From Pachyseris speciosa (Eukaryota; Cnidaria; Anthozoa; Scleractinia; Pachyseridae): a stretch of DNA of 64,000 nt. The first letter of the stretch is position 1, and each line of letters starts with the position of its first letter. Shown piece after piece: positions 31,601 to 44,700 of this stretch. The stretch lies in contig JAEMWC010000219.1 of the NCBI GenBank assembly GCA_016490735.1, forward strand, positions 304,501 through 368,500, given 5' to 3'. The position numbers were made by a program, and so were the translations under genes. Below the pieces are notes generated by a model that did not search any database, was not told the origin of the DNA, and saw nothing but the letters and a program-made list of their open reading frames with translations.

Positions 31601-34600
31601 TGTTAACAATGAGAAATTAGATGGTTGTTTTCCTTCAAACAGAAATTATGAATTCACTTTTGTCATCTTCAATCAATTGTCTCTAATAATAATAATAACC
31701 TTATCAAGATACCAGACCATGAAAGAATGAGTGGCATTTAGTAATGGCGTGTTAATTGAGTTTCTAGATCATAGTGTCTGTAACCAAAATGTGTTCAATT
31801 ATTTTGGCTGTGGAAAAAGTAGATTTCAGGTTTAAAACAATGAGAAAATTAATATTGGTAATATTAGTAATTCTTTGCTAGTTTGATACACTTACATGTA
31901 CAGTTGTACACTGTATATGTGTAGGTTAAATTCTTGAATGTCCATTAAAAATTGAAAGCTTAGAGGACTATGTGACCACTTTTCATCTTGCACAGAATCC
32001 AGGCTGAAAATACAATGTAATTATTATCTCCTGCAGATACCTATAGCTTAAGTACTAAACTTCACCTTGAGTTATTATGAACAGGCCATGAAAACTACGT
32101 ACACAGTGTAAATAACAAAGGAAAAAGAATTATGAAAGGGCAGATTTAGTTGTTAGATTCAACAGATGCCTAAGCATGAGCACTCAATACAAATTTTGTT
32201 GTGAAATTTTTCAGATGTTCCCTTTGACAAGCTGCTGAAAGATCCTGTTGGATTTCAGCAGTTTCTCTACAACACTACAAAGCTTAGCCCCAGAGTAGTA
32301 GCAGAGCTGTTTAACAGTACTGTGAATGTACAAAGGGTGAGTAGATAAAAAGTGATGTGTGTTAGCTACATGTATTCATAGTAATGAGATTTATGGTGTG
32401 CCCTGTTTGTCTCTGATTAAACTCTATTTTTACTGATCCATGCAAGAAAGTGCATATAAAGGCCATCACACTGCCTAGCCAATCTGCCCTGTCTTGCATT
32501 GGTGCAAGCTTTTAATCCACACTCCAATTAGTCCTTCCAGCCCTGCACTGTCCCTTCCTACTCTACAGTCCTTTGTCATGCCTGAGTAGAAGGCTTGTTA
32601 AGGTTGGGATGAAACAAACTTGAAATGATGTCACCCATAATCACCATCTTCATTCTATGAGAACTTAACTTCAAATCACTTGCCTTTTAAAAGTATGCCT
32701 ACTATGAAATAGCTGCCACCAGGTCAGATCAGTAAGAAAGAGCCCAGATTGCTGAGAAGAAGGTTGTGAGTTAAAACCCCAGACCGAACCACAGACCAGG
32801 GTTTTAAAATAGTTTATACATGTAAGGGGCTGTTTACATGAGAAAACTCGCGCTATCGTGAGTTTGATACCATGGTGACTTCTTGATTTCGCATCATGTT
32901 TACATGAAGGGATAAAGTACAGGTGTGAATAGAAATCACAAATATGGCGTCCATCATCGTGAGATGTTTCTCGCAGTAGTGGCAGTTATTTTAGCTATGG
33001 CCTTGCGCACGGTATTGGTTACCAACTCCGTTACAAAACATGTAACGCTAAATATTGAGCTAGAATTTAAGATTTCAGGACAACTGTAATAGTTTGAAAA
33101 CAGGAATGGAAATGAAATTTCATGTACATTTAGCTGGCAAAAAGGAAGCATTGAAATTCCTTTCCATTTTGAGTTAAGAATGAAATAAAAACCGTACTCA
33201 AAAATTAGTGATAAAAACAAAAGAGAACGTGATTGTGATTTTTGAGACAATTTTTGCTTTTACGAAAAATTTGACCCCAAATCCATGAAAATCGAGGTGC
33301 ACATTAGTTGAATAATCCCTCGAAAAAGTTCATAAACGGAAACTAAATAGTTTTAGAGTTTAAGTGATTTTTTCAGCGTTACATAGGTAATTTTCAAAAG
33401 AGTCAAAATGCAAAGCGTACGTTTCGCCTGGCGTTTGAATAGTTTGATCGATAGTTTGGTTTGTTTGGTTCGTTTCGTTTGAAACGTTTCGATAGTTTAC
33501 AAATAACACTCGACTTGCTTCGTTTGAATCGTTCGAATAGAATGAATGGAAGCTTTCAAGCAAGTCATATATTTCTCTCATTGAGGCCCCAGCTGTTCAT
33601 ACGATGGGTCTTTATATTGTCTGTCTGAGTTTCAGACCTTTTCATGTCGCAATTTTCGGAAAGTTTGCATGTCCCTGTCGGCGAATTCGTTAAGAGTCAC
33701 TGATATCAACATTTCGGAGAATGTTTAACGTAAATGATAGACTAAAGTTCTATTTTCGAATAACCATAAACTGAATAGACTTGTAATTGATCAGCTTGAA
33801 CGGCTGGAGGCTATCTGATCATGACACACTCAAATCGAAAATGAAAGGAGCAATAATTATTTTCTTTTGACCGGTGAGGTTATTTCTTGTGTGAAGACGC
33901 TCATGTGAGAACGAAATGCGACGACAAGATTCAAGATTTTCCTTGCTGATTTTTTGCTTTGTTTTTTAACCGAATACTTCAGAATTTTCTCACAAAGGTC
34001 AGATAAACATTACGGAATATGCAAATTCCTGTTCGGCTTTCAACCGGCTTTTCCAAGAACGTGAAATTTAGTCAAAAACTACTTTTTTTGTTTGGCTTTA
34101 AACAAGCACTGTTAGTGTTTTCATCGTAGCAAATAGGTAAACAATGCGGGCAAAAATACTTGAAAAAATATCTTTCGATATCTTAGTGCCGTCAAATCCG
34201 CCAAATGATGAAATATGATCACCCCGGTTGCCTAGCACGTGACGTGTTTTGGAACTCGCATGTTGACCTGAGGAGTGTGACTCGTACTGTAGCCACCTGA
34301 TTTCGCTTTCGCAAAGAAATTAAAAAACACTGCAAAAAAAGAATTTTTTACCGCAGAGTGGCAATTCAATCGGAGAAAAAGCTTCGCTTTCCTGAAACAC
34401 ACAACAGTCTCACCACCGCACCAAACCATTTGAACAATTGAAACGCTTCAGACGCTTGAAACCTTCTCCGGCTTTGAAACGTTTATGCTAAATCTTGTAA
34501 TCGTTTTAAACGATAGATGCCGCGAACCAAACGAACGATAGCAAATTCTAAACGCTACAAACGCCAGAAACGAAACTGAAAGTGCATGGTTTCGGATGAA

Positions 34601-37600
34601 AATGTAACGCCCCTGACAAAAATTTTGATGAGTCCACTAACTTTGCTGTGTTGTTACACACAGACCAAGCAAGGGAAAAGCAAAACAAACATCAAAATAA
34701 ATAGTTGACACAATAGAGAAACTTTTATGTTTTAGTTTCTAGGCAATTCCTTCACAGCAAAAAAAAATATCGGCTAAAAGTCGAACATTGTCAGTAATTG
34801 GGGATTGGTAAACAATACTGTGCGCAAGGCCCTATAAATTGACACATTCTTTCACAAACGTTATCTTAAGCAAGCGTATCACTCGGAGGAGCAAATTGAT
34901 AAGAGTGTCAGTGTTAGAGGCCAATTTCATACCAAAACGACTGTTCATGTTGTGTTTACATGATACTGTCCCGAGATTTCGCACCGGAACAAAATTCTCG
35001 CTCTGGTGCAGGAACTGGGGTAAACTCGCACCAGTGTGACTCGCACCAGGTGACATTTTTTGGTGGTATCATGTAAACAAATACAGAGCTTTTAGAGGGA
35101 ATCAGAGTAAACTTGTGCCGGGGCGAAAGTCACCCCGGTATCATGTAAACAGCCTCTAAGATCATCCTGGCTGTGCACTCAACATCTGCTTCAGATCAGA
35201 TGATTGAGTCATTAGGTAGAGGGACCTTACTAAAGCTATTGGTCTTAGACTGTCTTCTTCACCTCCAGATGCAAAACAAGAACTCACATCGAATGCTTAT
35301 TGAAAAGATGGGGGTGGGGGGGGGGAGGGGGGTGTGTACACTGTAGTTCCTGGTGTTGTGGTCTGTCCTTATCATTCATCTCAGGGTTGGGTGGTTGCTG
35401 GGTGATGGACTGACCACCTACATGTATTCCCAGAGCCTCTGTTGGCCTCTGGTTTTCAGATGTTGTTAAACAAGCATTGATTATAACTTCAATCTTGTGG
35501 ACGGTTTGCTTGGCAGATTCTGGCAGCAATTCAACCTTTAGCACAAATGTCACAGAGTGTACTACCATCATGGCTTCCAACAAACCCACTCAGTAGTTTG
35601 CCATTGCCTGACTTGTCATCTAGCAACCCACAAGAAAGTCCTCTTTTCAACCTGCGTCTGTTGCTATTGGTTAACAAAATAAGGGTATGAGAAGTACAGT
35701 TGTAGCATCTTCAATTAAACTTATCTTAGTTGTACATACTGTGGCATACTGGGCTGCCAATGTAGGGCTGTTATAACTGTACAGTACATTTTGCCAACAT
35801 TTTGTGTACATGCAGGTCTTTTAGAAAAGAGGAGTACCTGATCATAAAAAGTTTCATGTGTTATAAAATTTCTATTGATAAATGCCAGTTCTCTTTAACT
35901 GTACAAAGTTGTTTGCAGTGCCTGCAAATTAAGTCTCTTGTTAGTTCCCTAAATTATACAAACTTGGCAACGTCAATTTGCAAAGTGTTTAAATGTAGAA
36001 AGAATATGAAATTATATTTAATGTCTGTACTTAAAAATGTTTACCTGCTTCCATATATGTCATCAGGGTCTGGGATTTCTTTTTCTTAGTCTGCATGTGT
36101 AGCAAGCATTTGCACTCCTACCCCTGTCCTCCTCTTCTTGCTCCTGCCCCAATTTTGGTGTGGCCAGAAGGTGGAAAAATCCATTTGGAGCTCTTCATTC
36201 CTAGGGGAACACTCGCTACGCAGGCTCCTTTCTACTTACTAGATTGTATTTAATGATTCTTCACTTTTAACATGTTTCAGTCACAAGGAACTGTCAGTGG
36301 AGCAACTGTAAAGGAGATTCTCTGTGACAGTGTCTCACCTCTTAGTCTTCAAGAAATCCTCAGTGGACCCAATGTGGTAATTATGAAATTTCACTATTTC
36401 ATGTTTAAAATAACAGCTGGCTCCAAACTGAGCAACTCATCCTTGACTCCTTTTTGGTAATTATTTTATGAACATCCATTTACAGGCAGACATTGTGCCA
36501 GAATTAATAGTTGACCCCAAATTTCTTTACTCTTTAACACTGAAAGTTACTCTTAGGGGACAGGTGTTTCATTAAGGGTCAGGCAAGGCATGCATTGGAC
36601 AAAGTGGCTTGCTGTTCAACATAGTTTTAATTTCTCCACTTGTCACAAGCACATCAAAGTAATTGTTTAGCATGATGAAGAAACTTGTTAATCTAATTAA
36701 AATAAATTTCCATGCCTGTCGAAAGTTATTGCCATCCTGCTCAAAACCTTAACGAAACCTCTGACCTGGGGAACTAAGTTGGTTTTTAGCATTTTTAACT
36801 TTATCGTAATAGTGAGTTAGTTCCACAATTGCATCCCCTATCAATCAATCGAGTTGTTCGTCATCAGTGTCAGGGTTGTGCTTTAATTAACAATGCCTGG
36901 TGGTCACAGGTGACGTACTCTTTCCTTTGGGCAACAAGGGAATCTTGGTCACCCTGGATTTCAAAGGTTCTGCATTGTGGGCTCCCAAAAAAATGTTCTT
37001 AGAGCATGGTCTAGGTTGTGCCAAGTTTCTTCTTTAACACTTGTATAAATTGCATTCTAAAGCAAGGAGATATAGATAATTTTGTTTTTTCAACTGAAGG
37101 CAGTATAAAAAGCCTTTATGTTAGCTGTCCAGCTTAAAACAATAAGAAATTATCATGACTTGACCTGTGTGCTTTGAAGTTATCATGACACCATTCTTTG
37201 AAGATGAATTTTGTAACATACCATTTTACAAGTGTGTGTTTTCTTTGTTTTTATTGAAGTCTGAGGTGCAGACAGCTCTGTGTAGTCTCAACAACACTAT
37301 GCTTGGCAAGCTAGGAAGAGAATTGCAAAATCAACTCACATGGCCAAATGCTGATGAATATCAGGTAACCCTTCTTTTTCCATCCACCAGTGTCCAGAAT
37401 GTTTTTAACTTTCCAGATGGATACATGATTTTTGGAAGTGCTACAGTTGATTTGATAATTATGTACAGTAGTTGCAAAACAGAACATCCGTACATCCCAC
37501 TTTTTATATTAATAATACAGTAATTTAATTATTACTACTTCTTCATCATCACACTTTGTAAGCTTATTACAGCAGTTTTTAGTTGAGTGTCGAAAGTAAT

Positions 37601-40600
37601 TTCGCAATTACTTTGGTTTTGCTTTACTATGCTCTGTAATTGGTTAACAAAACTCACGCCACTTTCTCAACCAATGAGAAGCCAAACTAAAACCAATCGT
37701 GACTTGCATGCGCAAGTTTTCTCGCGCTTGGTGGTGGCTGCATGTAATTGCCTTGAATGCTGATTGGTTCTTTGCGATGTTTTCGTCTGTCGTGATTGGC
37801 TGGAGTAATTGCTTTAGTTTTGGTTTTACGACACTCAATTGAAAACCGCTCTAACAAATATTTATTAGTAACAAATTATTAGTAACAAATTATTATTATT
37901 ATTATATTATTATTATTATTATTACTATTAATTGTGGCATCTAGATTTGCTTTCTTTTAGCAAATGATGGTGAACAAAGTTTAATCTGGAACATTTAAGT
38001 ATCCATAAAAGTATCCTGTAGTTTTTTAAACATTATGTTGTCTTTAGTTAATACTGCTTTGCAATTTTGGATTAGTAGTGTATTTAATTAGTAGTGATCA
38101 GCTGTTAAACAACCAGGCCCTGCCAACTGACATAAATTGTTTTGTTATCCTTGTTCAGAATAATCAGACTCTAACAAAGGTTTTGAGAGCCTTGTCCAAT
38201 GATTGGGGAAATCTAAGAGAGGATGTAAGTTAACTTGATTGTCAAACTTTATATAATATACACATAATCATCTGCAGAGCTGTCATCTAAGGCTGGAGGC
38301 AGTGTGGCCAAGAGGTTAGGGTGCTGGATGGGTGCAGAAGCCCACGGTTCAAGTCCCGTTCTGCCTGCTAGATTGGAGTTGGCCATGCTTGTAAATAGCC
38401 AACTGGTTCACCTCTTGCCAGTTAGGGTTCTCAACCTGTTATGTTTATTCAAATTGTTAGTTTCAAGTTATTGAAGTAGAGTGCTTGTGAACTAGCTGAG
38501 CATCGAAGTGCATTTCCACTATGAACAAAGCATTTAAAATTTACATTCAACCTGTAACACATGTTACGGTTGATTACAGTACTGCCTGGAACTATTGACC
38601 CATTTTCCGCGTTCTTGCTGTGGGGCCTCCACATGTCATTGATGCGGTATCCTTGCGTCTAGCCTCGTCTTTACCTCTAGAGGTGGAACTGCGGAGAATC
38701 TTCGCCCCACTGCAGCAGGATTTAGACGAGGTAATACCTTGGTAATGAGAAAGATGCATCACCTTTGAAGAGCCTTTTGTTTCGTTTGTTTTCAGGTTCA
38801 AATAAGTGTCACAAAAAGGTGACAACTAAGTGTGCTTGAATGTTTCTGTTCTGGATTTATATTTTTGAAAGTTTCGAAACGGTGGTCATGAACGTGTGCG
38901 CTGCTCAATCATGTAAACAGTGTGAATTTAGAACGCATATCAGAGGGACGGTCACTTGTCTCGTTGAAGAGGCCTTCCAAGGGTAGAAGCAACAAGTGAC
39001 ATGCCTCTGCAGATTGACAGAAAACACGCGTAAGTTTGCCACAGCGACAGTTCAGTTTCCATTCCTCTTGAATTGATTTCTTTGCGAAACTGAAATTTAC
39101 AAAAGTCTGTTACAAAACAAGCGACAGAGTTGAAAACAAGCGACAAAGCGACACCAGACCACTCCTGGGAAGGCCTCGTTGAACTGCTTAACGATAAAAA
39201 AAGCTTTAAATTGATAAACACTAGGTGTAAACTACTAGGGAACTGATTGCCTGACAACATTGAACGGTTTTAAAAACGAAGAGGTAACCCAACATTACAG
39301 TAAACACCCACGTATAAGAACCTAGTGATTTAAGAACCTACAGGCTGAAATTGGGCATTTTAGTACCCAAATATATAAGAACCTATTTAGGCTGGCAAAG
39401 AACAATAGGTTCTTATACAAAAAAACACTCTTATTTTGTAGCCAAAATACTGGATTTTAATTGATAGAAATTGTGAAATTTCTGAGAAACACCATGAAAA
39501 TTGGTTCAATTTTAATTCCCTAAATTGGGTTGTTATTTATTTTTGCTGTTTTTATTTATATATTTATATTGCTGTTAACAATTTACATTTATTTATTATC
39601 AAATACAACTGTAAATATGGTAGCCTATGATACTGAATTTATTATTGTTTAAAAAATAAGGCTTGGCATTTTTACTGTTTAAAATACAAATGTTCAACCA
39701 TTATGACATACTAGTACTACAGTAGTTCTCTGAATGGTATCACTATGACAACTCCTACAAATAAGAACCTACTAAGAACCTAATCAGCCTGAGTTCGGAA
39801 AAACTACCCCAAAATATAAGAACCCATTCAGCCTGAACCCAAAAATTCTAGGTTCTTATACGCGGGTGTTTACTGTACATTACACAAGGAAAGTAGCTAA
39901 ACGGTAAATAAAACAACCATTGTGAACTAGGCGCAGACTAAAGCGACCTAAACAAACTAATAGATTAAATTAAGTTTAAAGTTTGCGAATGCAAATGAAA
40001 CCATAATGGTCTAATATTATATTATTGGAGACGTCTGTTTTTCCGCCATCTCTCATCGCAAAAATATTTGCATACGAGTTCCGAAACATGTCATGTGCTA
40101 GGCAACTGGGGTGATCATATTTCATCATTTGGCAGATTTGAGAGATATTCAGAGCAACGTTTTGAGTATTTTTGCCAGCGTGGAAGAAAATATTGTTTAT
40201 ACCTATTTGTTACAATTTTAAAAATTAACTATCGGCGCTTGTTCAAAGCCAAACAAAAAAGTAGTTTTTGACTACCGTAATTTCACGTTCTTCATAAAGC
40301 CAGTTGAAAGCCGAACAGCAATTTGCATATTCTGTGATGTTTATCTCAACTTTGTGAGAAAATTCTGGAGTATTTGGTTGAAAAACAAAACAAACCAAAA
40401 AACAGCAAGGAAAATCTTGAATCTTGTCGTGGCAGTTCGTTCACACGTGGGTGTCTTCAGACAAGAAAAAATTAATAACCTCACCAGTCAAAAGAAAATA
40501 ATTATTGCTCCTTTCATTTTCAATTCGATTGTGTGGTGATCAGATAACACTAAGGAGTTTAAGAAACAAGGACAGCGACGGCAACGAAAACGTCATTTTA

Positions 40601-43600
40601 AAATATAACTTCTCGTTATTGTAGCACTTTCATGATTATTCCAATTTGTTCAACTTGTAAAATGTTGGCGAACTATCCAGGAACTAAATTTCTATGAACG
40701 ATGTTAAAGTAAAGAAAAAGAAAGAAAAATGTGCCACCATGTGCTCACGTTCTCGCCACAACCTAAATTTGGTCATTTCACGTTGTTGTTTTGCAGAGGA
40801 CGGCAAAGAAATGTACCAAAATGTAAAACGCACGTGCAGAGCCATTGTTTTTGCTCATTAAACCTATTGTTTTGTGACGTTCTCGTTGACGTTCCCGTCC
40901 TCGTTTCTTAAACTCCCTATTAGCCATTCAAGAGGATCAAGCATGACTTTTACTAATGGATGGAGAACTTTTCTGAACAGCTGATCCAAACCCTTCGAAG
41001 GGAAGGAAACCCATTTGTTTCTAATTTAGGTTTTGTTTGAGAGGTCGCACACCCGTGTTCAACATGGGTTAATGCTTTCCTCGCAAGTGAAAACTAGGCT
41101 TCTGCTTGCGGTGTTTGACGTGTTGTACATGTAAACAATTAACATGAAAATTATTGTTCACAATAGAAATTATTCACTACCGTTATTTGCCGAGGTATTA
41201 CCGCATCTTTTTTTTACCGTGGCAATCATTCATTTCGGTTGCACTCGTCTTTACCTCGGTTTTACCGTTGGACCACCGCCGCGGCGGACACAAGGTCGGA
41301 CCACGCGGGAAAGACGAGGCATGACCGCGTCCCAGTGGGTCATTAATTCCAGGCAGTACTGTACATGCTCTGTGCTAGGTAATCAGTGGACTGTTGAAGG
41401 TTCAATTCACTCGCAAACAAACATATTTGTTATGGGTGTAAAGCACATTGTAATGTGCAGCTTGACTTAATGACAGCCCTGATCTGAACCAAGCATCCTC
41501 TTCAGTTTGTTAGTAAGAGCAGGGATGGTGCATTGGTGAGAGCTCTCACCTTCCACCAATGTGGCCCAGGTTCAATTCATGGACTTGACGTCATATGTGG
41601 GTTGAGTTTGTTGTTGGTTCCCTTCTCTGCTCCAAGAGGTTTTTCTCCGGGTACTCCGTTTTCCCCTCCCCTCAAAACCAACACTTCTAAATTCCAATTC
41701 AATCCATAATGCTCGAATGTCTAATACGTGAGCCCCCTGGCTCGCGAGATTGGGCAACCACTCCTCAGGCCATCGAGCTTAAATAAATAGATTTGATTTT
41801 GATTTGATTTTGAATAATTATATTATTGCGGTCATCATGTTGAATGATCATAACAAAAGGTTGTCTTTGATACTTTGATCTATCAATTATTGGATGATGT
41901 CAAAATGCGGTAAGTACAGTGTATGAAGAAGTATTGCTAGATGACCCACAGGCAAGTAGCATTTGACATCCGTTCATTATCAAGGTACACACACACTGGT
42001 GTATATGGAATCTATTTGTTTTTTACATTACTTTTTTTTACCTTCTTTGGTTCGTGATGTCATTTGTATGTCAAAATGTTGATTGCAAACTCCTCTTGAC
42101 CAATCGAAATGTGAGGTTTGCTGTCCATTGTATAATTTTTAGCAGCTGATGATTTAAAATCTCAAGCATTTTTCCATAAATTTTGAGAATATATTCTGTT
42201 TATTTTAGCTCCAAGCCTTGGAATCCCTATCCCAACTCTCAGCCGACTTTTATAATTTCATGGACGACCTGGGTGAGCGCAATCTCAGTTTCAGAGAAAC
42301 CCTCTGTGGAGGGCCATCCAGTAGTGCCAGTGGCAATGACAAGAATACCAGTGGTGGTAGCAGCAACAGTGGTGGTAGAGCTGCTGCAGGTGGCTTAGGT
42401 TTGTTAGCTGGCGCCTGTGGACTTTCCAATAGTACCCCCTTTGAGGGTTTTGACAGCAATGCATTATATTTGGGTTTGAAGCGGATGTGGAATATGCTTG
42501 GTGAAAATACTAGTAGTTCGACAGAGGATGATGGCAATCCAAAGCCAAAACAGTGCTCTCAACTGAATTATAACATTACCAATCGACAAGGTTAGTGGAA
42601 GTAGTGAGATTTCTGCTAATCAACACCCCAAGTGCATAGAGTACAATGTGCATTTCCTTGAAGTGCATACAGTATAGTGTACATCTTGTTGAAGTGCATA
42701 GAGTACAATGTACATCTCCTTGAAGTGCATGCAGTAATGTGCATCTTCTTGAATTGCATACAGTACAGTGTGCATCTCCTTGAAGTGCATGCAGTACAAT
42801 GTGCATCTCCTTGAAGTGCATGCAGTAGTGTGCATTTCCTTGAAGTGCATGCAGTACAATGTGCATCTCCTTGATAGTGTGCATCCCGTTGAAGTGAATT
42901 CAGTACAATGTCCATCTTGAAGTGCATACAATACAGTGTGCATCTCCTTTAAGTGCATAGCTTTGTATAGTGCCATATTACTACATGTAAGTGAAGTATG
43001 ATCATAATTGTGAATTGTGTTCATCTCCTTGAAAATTGTGCATTTCCTTCAAGTGCCTATGAAACAAAACAACAAGTTTGGTGCATTTGAAAAAAGTAAA
43101 AAAAAAGAATGATGTCTCTTTTTTGTGATCGAGCGATTTTCATTTGACTTTGAAATTAACAATATTAATGTCAACAAAGCCACAGCAAGAAACTTCTGTA
43201 TCAGTTGATTGGTATACAGTACGTAGCATGCAGACAAAGTCATTCCTGCACAACTTTTGGTTGGTTTGGCAAACACTGTTTACTTTCGACTTGGTAATTG
43301 ATAACTCTCTTGAAATCAGTCAATAATTCTCTCTGACAGGGCTTTCCAATATGACTGGACAATTGAACAGTCTGTTCCATATTTGGTTGTTCCCTGATGG
43401 TAAACTTTTCTGATCTCTTAAAGTGCACCTAAAACCAATTTGGAAAATTTTTTTTTTTCACTAAAATAAATCTTAAGTTTGAACCTGTTTGAAACACATT
43501 GCTCCTTTTTACCAAATCTTGACTTTGTCTAGTTATTTTGACTTTTCATAAACTGTAAAATTTATAAAATCTGGCCATCATCTGTCCCACAACTGATTGC

Positions 43601-44665
43601 GTGAGCTAGTGAGGGGCCTTGGTCTTTAATTCTCGATTTTACATCACAAACTGATTTTCATCATAGTAAGTCTTTGTGAACATGCATGCAAAGTAGTTTG
43701 TGACATCAAATCAGGTATAGAGCCACGCCCCTTCTGAATTGGCCCTGTACCCAATGATCCTTTACTTTTTGTACATTTTGAGACTAATAAAAAATAAAAA
43801 ACTGGAAATAAAGGCAAACTGTTATTGGGACTGGTGCAAATATTTGTTTTTAATAGTGAAAAAAATATGTTGGTGTTAAATGCACTTTAATTAGTGGCGG
43901 ATGAAACAAATTGTGTACACTTGCAATTTAAAGGCGCTGTTATGCTTGGCAATTTTTTGTACAATGTGTCTTGCAATTTTGTTGAAGAATTGCAAGACAA
44001 GTTGCCTGCAATGTTGCCCAAACACCCCTGCACAATGCTTGGAAAATTCGATGCAGCATTGCAAGAAGCATTGCAAAAAGTAGAACAGACTTGATGTACT
44101 TCTAGATTGCAGCAACAGATATTTCGGGACTTCATTTCAGGCTGTGTAATGCCTTTCTCTATCTTCTGTTGTTCAAATATTATTCTATGCCTGAAGGTAC
44201 AAGGAGATTTAAGTTGTGTATTTTGTCTTACTCCACAACAGACCACTGTTCACTTATCAACCCTGTTGATCGAGTTGACTGTGGTTGGCCAGGAATCTCG
44301 CCAGATCAGTGCATTCAGAGAGGATGTTGTTTTGATGACAGTGTCAAGGGAAAAAATATACGTTTCTGCTTCTACAGGCCTGGTAAGATATATCATTAAT
44401 AATTATTTTGTTAAAATTGTTGTCACCCAGCGAGAGCTTGTTTAAACCTTGTTAAACCAGTTATTAAAACACCTTGAAGCAATGCATGTATATATAAGTT
44501 ATGGCACAGTGTTCTTATGAGTACCAGTTAAGTTCACAATCAGAACAGCCGATACTGAGTTATAATGATACTTTCTCAAAAGAACCTGAACCTGGAAAAT
44601 TTCTTGTTGTTATAATTAATTATAGTTTAATATTATCATTGTCATTGTCATTGTCATTGTCATCA

Positions 44666-44700
<35 letters not shown>

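Noticed and set aside
38288..38360. Possible functional tRNA gene
   Set aside because: Box A and box B are present, but no complete cloverleaf could be drawn and a SINE-like tail follows.
42576..43024. Three overlapping minus-strand frames with repeated cysteine/histidine peptides
   Set aside because: They are translations of the 31-bp minisatellite in three frames. No independent coding evidence.
44107..44241. Open frame running into the trefoil exon from upstream, with extra cysteines
   Set aside because: A good acceptor (CCACAACAG) stands at 44241, the phase then fits exon 9, and the upstream residues do not resemble an extracellular domain.
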